Positions 7,692-16,993 are shown, counted from the stretch's first letter. The stretch is DNA of 57,002 bases from an uncultured Bacilli bacterium (GCA_944332205.1 CALVJN010000008.1:1-57002), one strand, 5' to 3'. Notes: generated from the sequence alone by a model not told the origin. Numbers and translations are program-made.

Positions 7692-8912
7692 ATGAGTAAT
7701 GAAATTGTTGATGTATGTAAAGAAATAAATAAAATAAATAAATGTACTTGCTGTGGAGGAGAATACATTCAAGATACTTGTAGTAGCTGTGATACAAAAA
7801 ATCCTGAGTTAACAGAACTTATATCTAGGTTAAATAAATTAATTATAGAGTTTAGAAATCAATTTGATGTGAAAACTATAACTGGAGTTAATGAGCTTTT
7901 TAATAATTTATACAATCTTAATAGATATCAAATACCATCAGTTAATCAAATATTAATTGATTCTAATTATCACGAAATATTAAAAAAACATTCAAAAAGT
8001 ATAATAGAAAAAATTATTAATAATGAAAAGCTTCAACAAGAAGATTATAGCTTTTTAAGTTTTTTATTAATTAATAATCATTTAAATGATAAAATTAAAC
8101 TTGGTATAATTGATGTTTTATACAAAGCAATTTATAATAAAGAATATAATGTTAATCTTCAGACTGCTGAAAAGATTGTAAAAATATTTATGGAAAAATC
8201 AATTGAAACTATGTTTGGAATAAAGTCTAAACACTGCTATATTTCCGAAGATAAAGAGAAAAAAAATCATGGTTCATCATTTGACGGTAATATTGCAATA
8301 GATAGGAATGTTGTAAGAGAGTTTATTAATGGGAATTCAATGAATTTATTTGAAACTCATTTTCATGAACTTAGTCATGTAAATCAATTTGTGCGTAGAA
8401 AGAATGCTTTTGTGTCAGAAAAAGATATAGCTATATTAAAAGACTATATTTTGGAAAAATCAGATAGAAAATATTATTATGATAATTATGTGTTTTTATC
8501 TGATGAAAATCAAGCATTTTTAGATTCTTATGTTTTAGCATTGCAATATATGAAAAAATTAGGAATTTTTCCAACTGAAGAAGATTTAAAAAAAAAAGAA
8601 ACTAATCGTAAATTTCACAAACAATTTTTTGGTTTAACATCAAGGATGTATGAAGGTAAAATACATGATTTAAATGATTTATTTGATAGCTATGTATTTG
8701 ATAATCCTAAAACATTAGATGAATATCCGCAATTATTATTAGAATATGCAGTAGATGAAAATAGGGTAAGAAGAAAGACTAGAGAAGAAATTGAAAATGA
8801 ATATAATTCTTATATGGAAGGTAATTTGAAAGTTAATGGTAATGATGAAGACATAAAAAAATATTTTGATAGTTTATTAGAAAAGTCAAAAAAAACGGAA
8901 AAGAAACTGTAA
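7692..8912 (+). CDS. Unknown protein with zinc ribbon and HELSH metallopeptidase motif
   Basis: A 406-residue soluble protein that I do not recognise. Residues 18-33 hold a Cys-rich knuckle (CTCC and CSSC), likely a small zinc ribbon. Residues 225-229 read HELSH, the zincin HExxH motif, in a hydrophobic setting (MNLFETHFHELSHVNQF). About 45 residues on, ENQAFLDSYVLAL offers a Glu or Asp that could be the third ligand, as in gluzincins. There is no signal peptide or membrane helix, so it would act in the cytoplasm. The start at ATG 7692 has no clear ribosome site. A terminator follows, so it is a single gene or the end of the PPC-dehydrogenase transcript. Confidence 0.7.
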   Translation: MSNEIVDVCKEINKINKCTCCGGEYIQDTCSSCDTKNPELTELISRLNKLIIEFRNQFDVKTITGVNELFNNLYNLNRYQIPSVNQILIDSNYHEILKKHSKSIIEKIINNEKLQQEDYSFLSFLLINNHLNDKIKLGIIDVLYKAIYNKEYNVNLQTAEKIVKIFMEKSIETMFGIKSKHCYISEDKEKKNHGSSFDGNIAIDRNVVREFINGNSMNLFETHFHELSHVNQFVRRKNAFVSEKDIAILKDYILEKSDRKYYYDNYVFLSDENQAFLDSYVLALQYMKKLGIFPTEEDLKKKETNRKFHKQFFGLTSRMYEGKIHDLNDLFDSYVFDNPKTLDEYPQLLLEYAVDENRVRRKTREEIENEYNSYMEGNLKVNGNDEDIKKYFDSLLEKSKKTEKKL

Positions 8913-8963
8913 TATTAATTTAAAAGATTTTTCTTATTAAAAATATTTATAAATAAAAGATTG

Positions 8964-8997
8964 GGGTAATTTAGAGTAATTTAAAATTACCCTTTTT
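8964..8997 (+). terminator. Terminator after the HExxH gene
   Basis: A perfect 9-bp stem, GGGTAATTT (8964-8972) with AAATTACCC (8984-8992), an 11-nt loop and five T. Confidence 0.8.
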
Positions 8998-9281
8998 ATA
9001 ATAAATTCTATAAAAATAGTAGTTAGATTAAGTAACATTTTTTAGTAAATCATTTTTTATGAATTTATATAATTATTTAAAAAAATATATATTGTTAGTT
9101 ATTTTTATATTTTATTTAGATAGAATAGAAATATTAATTAATAATTAAATTAATATTTTTTATATAATAATTTTTTAATATTATAACTTGTTGTCTACGT
9201 TTAAAGTTTATGATAATATTATTATATATTTGAAAGTAATAATACTTTTTTTTCAAGTATAATTAAATGAATGAGGTGTTT
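8998..9281. other. Gene-free AT-rich spacer
   Basis: No open frame with a ribosome site is present. A weak AT hairpin with a T-run (AAAGTA/TACTTT, about 9233-9256) and a TATAAT at 9259-9264 precede the DUF368 gene; the latter may be its -10 but has no good -35 at normal spacing. Confidence 0.4.
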
Positions 9282-10145
9282 ATGAAAAGTATTTTATTAA
9301 TTGCCAAAGGCTTTTTTATGGGAATAGCTAATGTAATTCCAGGAGTAAGTGGTGGAACAATTGCTATAATATTAGGAATATATGAAAGATTTATTTCAGC
9401 TATTAGTCATTTGTTTAAAAATATAAAAGAAAACCTTAAATTTTTAGTACCTGTAGCAATAGGTATGATTTTAGCAATTTTAATTTTAAGTAGTGTTATT
9501 GAATATTCTTATGATAATTTTCCAATACCAACCATGATGTTTTTTGTAGGTTTAGTATTAGGTGGAATTCCTATGCTATTAAAAAATGTAATTGGTAAAA
9601 AAGAATGTAAAATGTTAAGTAGTTATATTATATTAATACTTACATTTTCAACCGTTATTTTTATGGCTTGCTCAGATATGATTTTTGGTACTGCAAAAGA
9701 AGTTAATTTATTAAATTTAAATATTACTGGTTATATAGTTCTATTTATAGTAGGTGTTATTGCTGCTGCAACTATGGTAATACCTGGAATTAGTGGCTCA
9801 CTTATGTTGATGCTTTTAGGATATTATTATCCGATTATTGAAAGAATAAATGATTTTGTTAAATTTAATAATCTAGCCCAGAATATTTTAATACTAGGTA
9901 TATTTGGTGTTGGCGTTTTAGTTGGTATTGCCTTGATTTCAAAAATGCTAGAAATTTTATTTGAAAAATATAATACAAAAACTTATTTTGGGGTATTAGG
10001 ATTTATTTTTGCTTCTATTTTAGCAATACCTATTTCTACTTGCCTACAAATTCCCAATTTATCATATGACTTTCTTCAAATGATAATTGGAATCATACTT
10101 CTTGTTTTTGGATCATTTATTAGTTATAAATTAGGAGAAAAATAG
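9282..10145 (+). CDS. DUF368 membrane protein, PopT-type undecaprenyl-phosphate transporter
   Basis: A 287-residue polytopic protein with an inverted repeat typical of DUF368: IANVIPGVSGGTIAIILGIYE near the N-terminus and TMVIPGISGSLMLMLLGYYY in the second half. Members (PopT) are known to return undecaprenyl phosphate across the membrane for cell-wall precursor synthesis. The start is ATG 9282, with GAGGTG just upstream, rather than ATG 9267. It is followed directly by a DedA gene, the other known family with this job. Confidence 0.87.
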   Translation: MKSILLIAKGFFMGIANVIPGVSGGTIAIILGIYERFISAISHLFKNIKENLKFLVPVAIGMILAILILSSVIEYSYDNFPIPTMMFFVGLVLGGIPMLLKNVIGKKECKMLSSYIILILTFSTVIFMACSDMIFGTAKEVNLLNLNITGYIVLFIVGVIAAATMVIPGISGSLMLMLLGYYYPIIERINDFVKFNNLAQNILILGIFGVGVLVGIALISKMLEILFEKYNTKTYFGVLGFIFASILAIPISTCLQIPNLSYDFLQMIIGIILLVFGSFISYKLGEK

Positions 10146-10166
10146 TACAATAGTACTTTTTTTTTT
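10144..10166 (+). terminator. Short hairpin with T-run between DUF368 and DedA genes
   Basis: A 5-bp stem AGTAC/GTACT with a 4-nt loop, overlapping the stop codon, then nine T. The stem is weak, so read-through into the DedA gene is likely. Confidence 0.5.
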
Positions 10167-10199
10167 GAAAAAAAATATAATTAGATAGGTGCTATTTAT

Positions 10200-10811
10200 A
10201 TGGATAATTATGTTATAGAATTAATAAATAAATTTGGATATTTTGGAATGTTTTTAGGTATGGTATTAGAAGCAGTTATAATAATAATACCCAGTGAACT
10301 TATTTTAGCAACTGGTGGAATTTTAGCAGGAAGAGGTATATTTAATTTTTGGATGAGTTTTTTTATAGGACTACTTGGAAGTATTTTTTGTGCAGTTGTT
10401 ATTTATGCGATGGGATATTTTGGTGGATACGCTTTTGTTAATAAATATGGAAAATACTTTTTTATGAAAGAGGAGGATATTCGAAAGAGTAATACTTGGT
10501 TTGATAAATATGGATTAATTGCAGCTGCTGTTGGAAGAAATATTCCAATAATAAGAACTTTAATTTCATTGCCAGTTGGAATCGCAAGACTATCATTTAA
10601 AAAGTTTTTAGTATACACTACGTTAGGAAGTATTCCTTGGACATTTGTATTCGTTTATTTCGGATATTCATTAGGAAATAATTGGACAGTACTTTCTGAT
10701 ATAACTTCAAAATTAAAAATACCAATAAGAATTCTTTTAATAATATTAATTATAAGCATTGTTTATAAAAAAATAAAAAAACATAAAAAAAAGGACTTTC
10801 ATCCTATGTAG
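10200..10811 (+). CDS. DedA family membrane protein, UptA-like
   Basis: A 203-residue DedA protein. Family features are the acidic re-entrant block (MVLEAVIIIIPSELILATGG), GLLGSIFCAVVIYAMGYFGG, and the basic motif GRNIPIIRTLISLPVGIARLSFKKF followed by GSIPWTFVFVYFGY. DedA proteins such as UptA transport undecaprenyl phosphate back to the cytoplasmic face; others move phosphatidylethanolamine, so the substrate is inferred. The C-terminus is strongly basic. The start is ATG 10200 with TAGGTG upstream. The last 13 nt overlap the end of the convergent Nudix gene. Confidence 0.88.
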   Translation: MDNYVIELINKFGYFGMFLGMVLEAVIIIIPSELILATGGILAGRGIFNFWMSFFIGLLGSIFCAVVIYAMGYFGGYAFVNKYGKYFFMKEEDIRKSNTWFDKYGLIAAAVGRNIPIIRTLISLPVGIARLSFKKFLVYTTLGSIPWTFVFVYFGYSLGNNWTVLSDITSKLKIPIRILLIILIISIVYKKIKKHKKKDFHPM

Positions 10812-11239
10812 AACTTATGAGAAAGATAACAATCAATTGTTTTTTTGCTTGGTGAAAAAATATTTTTAGGTAAATTATTTATATCAAACCATTCCCATTT
10901 TACAATTTCATCAGGTTCCATAACTTGTGGAATACCATCATAACAATGAGCAATCATTCCTACAGAAACATAATGTGCATATTTATTTTTATCTGTTTGT
11001 ACACATATTATTTCTAAATCTGATACATCTAGATTAGTTTCTTCTTTAGCTTCTCTAATACCAGCTTCTTCAAAACTTTCACCATATTCAATATTTCCAC
11101 CAGGCATTGTCCAAGTTCCTTCTTCATGAAGTTCACTATCAGCTTTTTCTTTGTCATTATTTCTAAGACCTAATAATAATTTATGTTCATCATTAAAAAT
11201 CATAACCCCACAACCTGCACGTATTTGTTTTACTTCCAT
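10799..11239 (-). CDS. Nudix hydrolase
   Basis: A 146-residue MutT-like Nudix protein. The Nudix box is GGNIEYGESFEEAGIREAKEE, then TNL where Gly-x-hydrophobic is more usual. The REAKEE core that binds metal is intact. Substrates of this class are nucleoside diphosphates linked to other groups; the specific one cannot be read here. The start ATG 11239 has AGGAGG upstream, and that site can pair within a small CCTC/GAGG hairpin. It is 32 nt downstream of the Rieske oxidoreductase gene and likely in its operon. Confidence 0.88.
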   Translation of the reverse strand: MEVKQIRAGCGVMIFNDEHKLLLGLRNNDKEKADSELHEEGTWTMPGGNIEYGESFEEAGIREAKEETNLDVSDLEIICVQTDKNKYAHYVSVGMIAHCYDGIPQVMEPDEIVKWEWFDINNLPKNIFSPSKKTIDCYLSHKFYIG

Positions 11240-11271
11240 ATGTCCTCCTAGAGGATATTATAAATAAAGAT

Positions 11272-12708
11272 TTATTTTTTTTCAACTTTAATACTATAAT
11301 TAGCAGGACCAGATATAACATTACCATCAATATCAAATCTAGAAGCATGACATGGACAATCCCAAGTTTTATCTAGCGAATTAAATATCAAATTACATTT
11401 CATATGTGGACATTTATTATAGACAATATGTTCAACATTATTATCATCAGTGTATTTGCCATAGCGTATTCCATTTTCAGTATAAACAACAACCTCTTTT
11501 TTATAGAAAGAATAATTTTTAATCGCTTTAGATAAAATATAAGTTTTCGCAGTTTTCATATTGTTTACAATCAAATTTACTATATTTGACATTCTATTAG
11601 GATCCAACAATGATGTATATTTATTATCAAGGCCTAATATTAAATCGCTAATAACTTTGGCCGATATAGTTCCATTAGTTAATCCCCAAGTTGAATATCC
11701 AGTAGCTATGTATAAATTTTTATCTAGTTTTCCCGAAAGTGGTATTAAGTCTGATGACATTACATCTATATTACTCCAAATATATTTAACTTTATTATTA
11801 AATCTAGATTTTATTTCCCAAAGCAAATTTTTTGATATTTTTTCATTATCAATGTTTTTGCTCAATCTATTAGAAACAGAACAATAAACCATATAATCTT
11901 CTTGTTCTCTAGTGTAAAATCTTATAGAATGATTACCGTTTTGAGATATAGCATTAAACTTTTTGTTTTTATCTATATTCATAGCAGCTAAAAAACTTTT
12001 TTCAATATGAGTTTTAAAAGGTATAAGACCAAGAGATATTAAAAAAGGATAGTGTGTTGCTACTATTAATATTTTGGCTATTATGTAACTATTATTGACT
12101 TTTACTTTAAATCTTTCGTCAATATATTCAAAGTCAGTAGCAATGCTATTTTCATATATATCTATTTTTTTTGTTAGAACCTCTTTTAAACCCAGCATAT
12201 ATTTTACAGGATTTATAACAGCAGTATCATCGACTTTTATAGAATATATTGAATTATATAAATTATTATTTTCTTTAATTTTATAGGAAATGTTATTTCT
12301 GGTTAGTATTTTTTCAATTTTCTTAATTTTTCTTTTTTCTTTTTTGTTAGTTGCATATAAAAAAGACAAATTACTTTCATAATCACATTTTATATTATTT
12401 TCAATTACAATATCTTTAACAATATTTAAAGCATCTATCTGTGATTGTAAATAAAGATTTTCCTTTTCTTTGTTTCCTTTTAAAAGATTATCCTGCAAAT
12501 AAGTTAGTTTACCAGTAGAAAAAGCCGTTTTTCCATATCCAATTTTATCTTTATCAATTAGAACTACTTTTTTACCTTTTAAGAAATATGCTGTAGTTAA
12601 TCCAGTAATTCCACCACCAATAATTAAAATATCCGTTTCCAAATCTTTAGTAACTTTTTTATTAGCTTTTGTTTTAACTCCTTTTAACCAAATACTATTA
12701 TTAAACAT
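11272..12708 (-). CDS. FAD-dependent oxidoreductase with C-terminal Rieske domain
   Basis: A 478-residue, two-domain enzyme like Bacillus YhfW. The N-terminal DAO-type FAD domain shows the dinucleotide motif ILIIGGGITGLTTAYFL near residue 30 and SDLIPLSGKLDKNLYIATGY with GLTNGTISAKVISDLI toward residue 340-370, the second FAD contact. The C-terminal domain (about 410-478) has Rieske [2Fe-2S] ligands CPHM and CPCHASRFD. The pairing suggests electron transfer from an amino acid or similar substrate to a redox partner; the substrate is unknown. The start ATG 12708 has GGTGAT. There is no signal peptide, so it is cytoplasmic. Confidence 0.9.
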   Translation of the reverse strand: MFNNSIWLKGVKTKANKKVTKDLETDILIIGGGITGLTTAYFLKGKKVVLIDKDKIGYGKTAFSTGKLTYLQDNLLKGNKEKENLYLQSQIDALNIVKDIVIENNIKCDYESNLSFLYATNKKEKRKIKKIEKILTRNNISYKIKENNNLYNSIYSIKVDDTAVINPVKYMLGLKEVLTKKIDIYENSIATDFEYIDERFKVKVNNSYIIAKILIVATHYPFLISLGLIPFKTHIEKSFLAAMNIDKNKKFNAISQNGNHSIRFYTREQEDYMVYCSVSNRLSKNIDNEKISKNLLWEIKSRFNNKVKYIWSNIDVMSSDLIPLSGKLDKNLYIATGYSTWGLTNGTISAKVISDLILGLDNKYTSLLDPNRMSNIVNLIVNNMKTAKTYILSKAIKNYSFYKKEVVVYTENGIRYGKYTDDNNVEHIVYNKCPHMKCNLIFNSLDKTWDCPCHASRFDIDGNVISGPANYSIKVEKK

Positions 12709-12808
12709 ATTATCACCTATTAAATAATGATTAATATTTGATTATTGTATTCAAAAATAATTACAATTTTATAAAAATTTGATATTATTAAAATAAAGGT
12801 GATATATA

Positions 12809-13357
12809 ATGATTTGTCCAAAATGTAAAGTAAAAAATTCTAGTTTAGCTAAATATTGTATAAGATGTGGTTATTTATTTCCATCTGATGATATATCAAA
12901 ATATGGTGAAACTTTAGAAAGTAAGCTTATTAATGAATACTTTTATAATGAAAAAATTAATTTTTATTTTTATAATATTTCTTTAGGTTTTTTAATTTTT
13001 AATTTTGCTTATGCCTTTTTAAAAAAACAATATTCTATTGGAATAATAAGCTTTTTAACGTTTATATATTTTTCTTTTATTATAGAAAAGGCAATAAATT
13101 CAATTATAAATAGTTTAGGCTTTTTTAGTTTATTTTGGCTTTTTTCTTTTTTGCTTTGTTTATTTATTTTCTTGTATTATTGCTTTAAATTTAATGAATT
13201 TTATATTGATGATGTTCGTTTTAGGATAAATAAAATAATTAAAGATAATCCAAATTGTAATTATGAAGAACTGAAAAAAATATGTAAAAAAGATAGTAGG
13301 GGAAATTGGATACTAGCAATACTTGGTATAATAATTTTTTTAGTAATTATTTGTTGA
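12809..13357 (+). CDS. Zinc-ribbon membrane protein of unknown function
   Basis: A 182-residue protein beginning with a classic zinc ribbon (CPKCKVKN, then YCIRCGYLF), followed by three or four hydrophobic segments (about residues 54-70, 76-92, 100-125 and a C-terminal anchor at 165-182). Between the last two lies a charged stretch (NCNYEELKKICKK). Such zinc-ribbon membrane proteins are common in Firmicutes and mostly uncharacterised. AAAGGTGAT precedes ATG 12809. Confidence 0.7.
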   Translation: MICPKCKVKNSSLAKYCIRCGYLFPSDDISKYGETLESKLINEYFYNEKINFYFYNISLGFLIFNFAYAFLKKQYSIGIISFLTFIYFSFIIEKAINSIINSLGFFSLFWLFSFLLCLFIFLYYCFKFNEFYIDDVRFRINKIIKDNPNCNYEELKKICKKDSRGNWILAILGIIIFLVIIC

Positions 13358-13381
13358 TTTTTATTATAATTGTGCTATAAT
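13354..13381 (+). promoter_or_regulatory. Promoter of typA
   Basis: TTGATT (13354-13359), a 16-nt spacer, then TATAAT (13376-13381) with an extended TGC. It overlaps the end of the zinc-ribbon gene. Confidence 0.7.
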
Positions 13382-13410
13382 TGTAAAAGTTTAGTGAGAG
13401 AGTGGTTTTT

Positions 13411-15219
13411 ATGAATAAGAGAAATATAGCAATTATAGCCCATGTTGACCATGGTAAAACAACATTAGTCGATGAAATTTTAAAATCAACAGGAACTTTT
13501 AGGGAAAATGAAGATACAAGTAACATTTCTATGGATACAAATCAAATAGAGCGTGAACGTGGCATAACAATTTTAGCAAAAACAACAGCTGTTAATTATA
13601 AAGGTTATCGAATTAATATTTTGGATACGCCAGGACATGCTGATTTTGGTGGTGAAGTAGAGCGTATAATGAATATGGTTGATGGTGTATTACTGGTTGT
13701 TGATGCATATGAAGGAACTATGCCACAAACTAGATTTGTTTTAAAAAAAGCTTTGGAAGCTAAGGTAAAACCGATTGTTGTTATTAACAAAGTAGATAAG
13801 CCAGCAGCAAGATGTAAAGAAGTAATTGATGAAGTTTTAGAATTATTTATGGAGCTAGGTGCAACAGATGAACAATTAGATTTTAAAGTAGTTTATGCAT
13901 CAGCAATTAACGGAACTAGTAGCTTAAGTCCTGACATTACAACACAAACTAAAGGATTTGATGGTTTGCTTGATTATATAATATCAGAAATACCTGCTCC
14001 TAGTGGAAGTAATGATAACCCATTGCAATTTCAACCTGCTTTGTTAGATTATAACGATTTTGTTGGAAGAATTGGAATAGGGCGTATACACAATGGTATC
14101 ATGAAAGTGGGACAAAGCGTATCCTGTATCAGATTGGATGGAACTGTTAAACAATTTAGAATTCAAAAATTATTTGGATATTTAGGATTAAAAAAAATTG
14201 AAATAGAGAAGGCAGAAGCTGGCGATATCGTCGCAGTAGCTGGACTTTCTGATATATCAGTTGGAGAAACTCTATGTAATTCAGATGAACTTTTACCGTT
14301 GCCTATTTTACATATTGATGAACCAACTTTACAGATGACAATTGGAACAAATAGTTCGCCATTTTGTGGAAATGATGGGAAAATTTTAACAGCGAGAAAA
14401 ATAGAAGAAAGATTAATGAAAGAAACTCAACGTGATGTTAGTTTGAAAGTAGCACCAAACGATACTGAAAGTTGGATTGTATCTGGGCGTGGAGAACTTC
14501 ATCTTGGAATATTAATTGAGAATATGCGTAGAGAAGGATTTGAATTAGAAGTTAGTAAGCCTCGTGTTATTATAAAAGAAGAAAATGGCAAAAAGTTAGA
14601 ACCATATGAAGAATTACAGATTGAATGCCCAGAGGAATCAGTAGGAAATGTAATTGAACAATTAGGGCATCGTGGAGCTTCTATGGAAAGCATGAATAAT
14701 ATAAATGGTCAAGTAAGACTTATTTATACTATACCTTCGCGTGGATTAATTGGTTTTACTACTAATTTTCTAACTATAACAAAAGGTTATGGTATTATTA
14801 ATCATACATTTAAAGAATATAAAGAAATAACAAATGTCGATGTTGGAGAAAGAAGCCTTGGTGTTTTAGTATCAATAGATACTGGAAAAGCTACTGCATA
14901 TTCACTTGGAGGTCTTGAAGATCGTGGAATTATGTTTATAGAACCTGGTACTGATGTGTATGAAGGAATGATTGTTGGTGAGCATAGCCGTGAAAATGAT
15001 CTAGCAGTAAATGTAACAAAAGGTAAAAATTTAACTAATATTCGTGCAGCGGGAAGTGATCATACAGTTGTTTTAAAAAGACCTAGACCAATTAGTCTAG
15101 AATATGCTCTTGATTATATAAATTCAGATGAATTAGTTGAAGTAACACCTCATTTTATAAGGCTTAGAAAAAGAATATTAAATACTACTGAAAGAAAGAA
15201 ATTTGATAGTAGAAATTAA
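13411..15219 (+). CDS. typA: Ribosome-associated GTPase TypA/BipA
   Basis: A 602-residue translational GTPase with all G motifs: AHVDHGKTT (G1), RGITI (G2), DTPGHADFG (G3), NKVDKP (G4) and SAINGT (G5). EF-G-like domains II, III and V and the TypA-specific C-terminal domain follow (GRGELHLGILIENMRREG, PSRGLIGFTTNFL, TNIRAAGSD). TypA binds the 70S ribosome and helps 50S assembly and growth at low temperature or under stress. The start is ATG 13411; the in-frame GTG 13402 overlaps the likely ribosome site GAGAGTGG. The length is normal for the family. Confidence 0.97.
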   Translation: MNKRNIAIIAHVDHGKTTLVDEILKSTGTFRENEDTSNISMDTNQIERERGITILAKTTAVNYKGYRINILDTPGHADFGGEVERIMNMVDGVLLVVDAYEGTMPQTRFVLKKALEAKVKPIVVINKVDKPAARCKEVIDEVLELFMELGATDEQLDFKVVYASAINGTSSLSPDITTQTKGFDGLLDYIISEIPAPSGSNDNPLQFQPALLDYNDFVGRIGIGRIHNGIMKVGQSVSCIRLDGTVKQFRIQKLFGYLGLKKIEIEKAEAGDIVAVAGLSDISVGETLCNSDELLPLPILHIDEPTLQMTIGTNSSPFCGNDGKILTARKIEERLMKETQRDVSLKVAPNDTESWIVSGRGELHLGILIENMRREGFELEVSKPRVIIKEENGKKLEPYEELQIECPEESVGNVIEQLGHRGASMESMNNINGQVRLIYTIPSRGLIGFTTNFLTITKGYGIINHTFKEYKEITNVDVGERSLGVLVSIDTGKATAYSLGGLEDRGIMFIEPGTDVYEGMIVGEHSRENDLAVNVTKGKNLTNIRAAGSDHTVVLKRPRPISLEYALDYINSDELVEVTPHFIRLRKRILNTTERKKFDSRN

Positions 15220-15239
15220 TTTTCTTTTTTCTTTTTTTT

Positions 15240-15248
15240 TGCTATAAT
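15240..15248 (+). promoter_or_regulatory. Extended -10 promoter
   Basis: TGC followed by TATAAT (15243-15248), directly after a T-rich run that may also end typA transcription. No good -35 is present. Confidence 0.45.
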
Positions 15249-15272
15249 AAATATAGATAGGTGGTATTTTAT

Positions 15273-15800
15273 ATGAATAGTAAAAATAATAATTTAAAAA
15301 AAATTCCTAAACAAAATTATGTTAAAATAACAACAATTTACATTATAACAATATTAATAGTTGTAATAGCTTTTATTGTATATAATTCCCAAAAAAAAAT
15401 AGCAAACGATATACCAGTTATTAGGGGAACAATTTCTGAAGTTGAAGAGGCAGATTTTAATAATTATATTACAGAACATGATGATTTCTTGCTATATATT
15501 GGTGTTGCTAATGATGATAATTGTCGTGAATTAGAAGAAGAATTAAAAGATGTGTTAAAAAACAGAGGATTACTAGATACAATTTATTTAAATATCACAT
15601 CGATTAGTGACAAAAAAGATTTTTATGAAAGATTTAATAGTAATTATTCAAGTAATGTAAGACTAGAAAGTTATCCGGCATTTATTATTATATCTGATAA
15701 AAAAATTGTCGATTTAGTTCAGAAAGAAGAAAAAAAATTATCCATTAATGATGTAGAAAAATTGTTGGATGAATATAGTATAGGTACAAAAAATGATTAA
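15273..15800 (+). CDS. Membrane-anchored thioredoxin-fold protein without CxxC
   Basis: A 175-residue protein with one N-terminal membrane helix (about residues 18-40) and an outward-facing domain of about 120 residues. The domain looks thioredoxin-like: FLLYIGVANDDNCRELEEEL stands where the redox motif should be, and SYPAFIIISDKKIVDLV resembles the cis-proline strand. Only one cysteine is present, so it is not a normal disulfide oxidoreductase. The start ATG 15273 has AGGTGG. The stop overlaps the trmL start by 8 nt, indicating translational coupling. Confidence 0.68.
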   Translation: MNSKNNNLKKIPKQNYVKITTIYIITILIVVIAFIVYNSQKKIANDIPVIRGTISEVEEADFNNYITEHDDFLLYIGVANDDNCRELEEELKDVLKNRGLLDTIYLNITSISDKKDFYERFNSNYSSNVRLESYPAFIIISDKKIVDLVQKEEKKLSINDVEKLLDEYSIGTKND

Positions 15801-16311
15801 TATTGTTTTATATGAACCAGAAATACCTCAAAATACTGGAAATATTATGCGAACTTGTGTCGCAACAGGATCGAAACTTCATTTAATTGAACCGTTAGGT
15901 TTTTCTGTTGACTCAAAGATTTTAAAAAGATGTGGAGTTAATTATATAGATAAACTAGAATATTGTGTTTATAAAAATTATGAAGATTTTATTGAAAAAA
16001 ATAAAGACAAAGGAGATTTTTACTTTTTTACAAGATATGGTCATAAGCCACATACAAGTTTTGATTATAGCAAAGTAAAAAAAGATATATATTTAATTTT
16101 TGGAAAAGAGTCAACTGGAATACCAAAAAAAATATTAAGGACTAATATTGAACAATGCGCAAGAATTCCAATGACAGATGATGTTCGTGCACTTAATTTA
16201 AGCAATTGTTGCGCAATTGTTGTTTATGAAGTTTTAAGACAAAGAAATTATGAAGGATTACTTTTTGAAGAACCACATAAAGATAAGAATTATATAATGT
16301 TAGACGACTAA
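15793..16311 (+). CDS. trmL: tRNA (cytidine/uridine-34-2'-O)-methyltransferase TrmL
   Basis: A 172-residue SPOUT methyltransferase of the TrmL/YibK/CspR group, which methylates the ribose of the wobble base in tRNA-Leu species using S-adenosylmethionine. Diagnostic blocks are VLYEPEIPQNTGNIMRTC at the start, YLIFGKESTGIPKKIL in the middle and MTDDVRALNLSNCCAIVVYE forming the C-terminal trefoil knot. The length is typical. It overlaps the preceding thioredoxin-like gene by 8 nt. Confidence 0.94.
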   Translation: MINIVLYEPEIPQNTGNIMRTCVATGSKLHLIEPLGFSVDSKILKRCGVNYIDKLEYCVYKNYEDFIEKNKDKGDFYFFTRYGHKPHTSFDYSKVKKDIYLIFGKESTGIPKKILRTNIEQCARIPMTDDVRALNLSNCCAIVVYEVLRQRNYEGLLFEEPHKDKNYIMLDD

Positions 16312-16945
16312 AATAAAAAAATTTATGATTAGTAGTTATATATTAAAATATATATTCCATAAATATAGTTAGTATAATTTTAAGTAAATTTATAAATTAG
16401 ACTCTTTATATTTATTTGCAACAAATTTACCATATGTGTATAACTTATAATTTATCACTTTAGGAATGTCATATTATTGATGTTTATATTTTCAATATTA
16501 ATTTTATTATAATGCTTAGTACATTTTAAAAATCTATAAAGACTTCCAGGATGATTTATTAAATTTTACTTATACTAAATTAACATTATATCTAAAATAA
16601 TATGTATGCTTTATGATACTTAGTTAAAGGTCAATAAAATTTATCAAGTGAATATTTTTAAAACTATCAAACTTTCTATTTCATCTAGATAATTAAAATT
16701 TAAAAATGTTATATTTTCTACAAACCTATTCAATACTATCACCATTTCTATAAATTTATATTACATAAAATCTTGTATTTAAATTATGTGGTAATATTAA
16801 TAATATTTTGTAATATACTTGTCATGCGATTCAAGTTTTTTTATTGTTTTTTTGATTAACTCAATTATACGACTTGAATTATTTTTCTATATAGAAATAT
16901 TTCACATCAATTGTAACACTATAAAATTAATGTGAATTTTTATCT
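16312..16945. other. Gene-free AT-rich region of about 0.63 kb
   Basis: No frame on either strand has both a ribosome site and a plausible protein. The minus strand has broken short frames (such as a 33-codon frame ending near 16640) that may be remnants of a decayed gene. An inverted repeat ATTCAAGT/ACTTGAAT (about 16829-16888) and TTCACAT/ATGTGAA followed by five T (about 16902-16942) could be terminators. Nothing else is recognisable. Confidence 0.4.
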
Positions 16946-16973
16946 TTGATAATAAGATAAAATGTTGTATACT
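16946..16973 (+). promoter_or_regulatory. Promoter of the large membrane protein gene
   Basis: TTGATA (16946-16951), a 16-nt spacer, TATACT (16968-16973). The start codon is 21 nt downstream. Confidence 0.6.
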
Positions 16974-16993
16974 ACTATTATAGGGTGATTGTA

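Noticed and set aside
16312..16945. Decayed gene on the minus strand
   Set aside because: Only short frames separated by stops are present, and none resembles a known protein; AT-rich sequence gives such fragments by chance.
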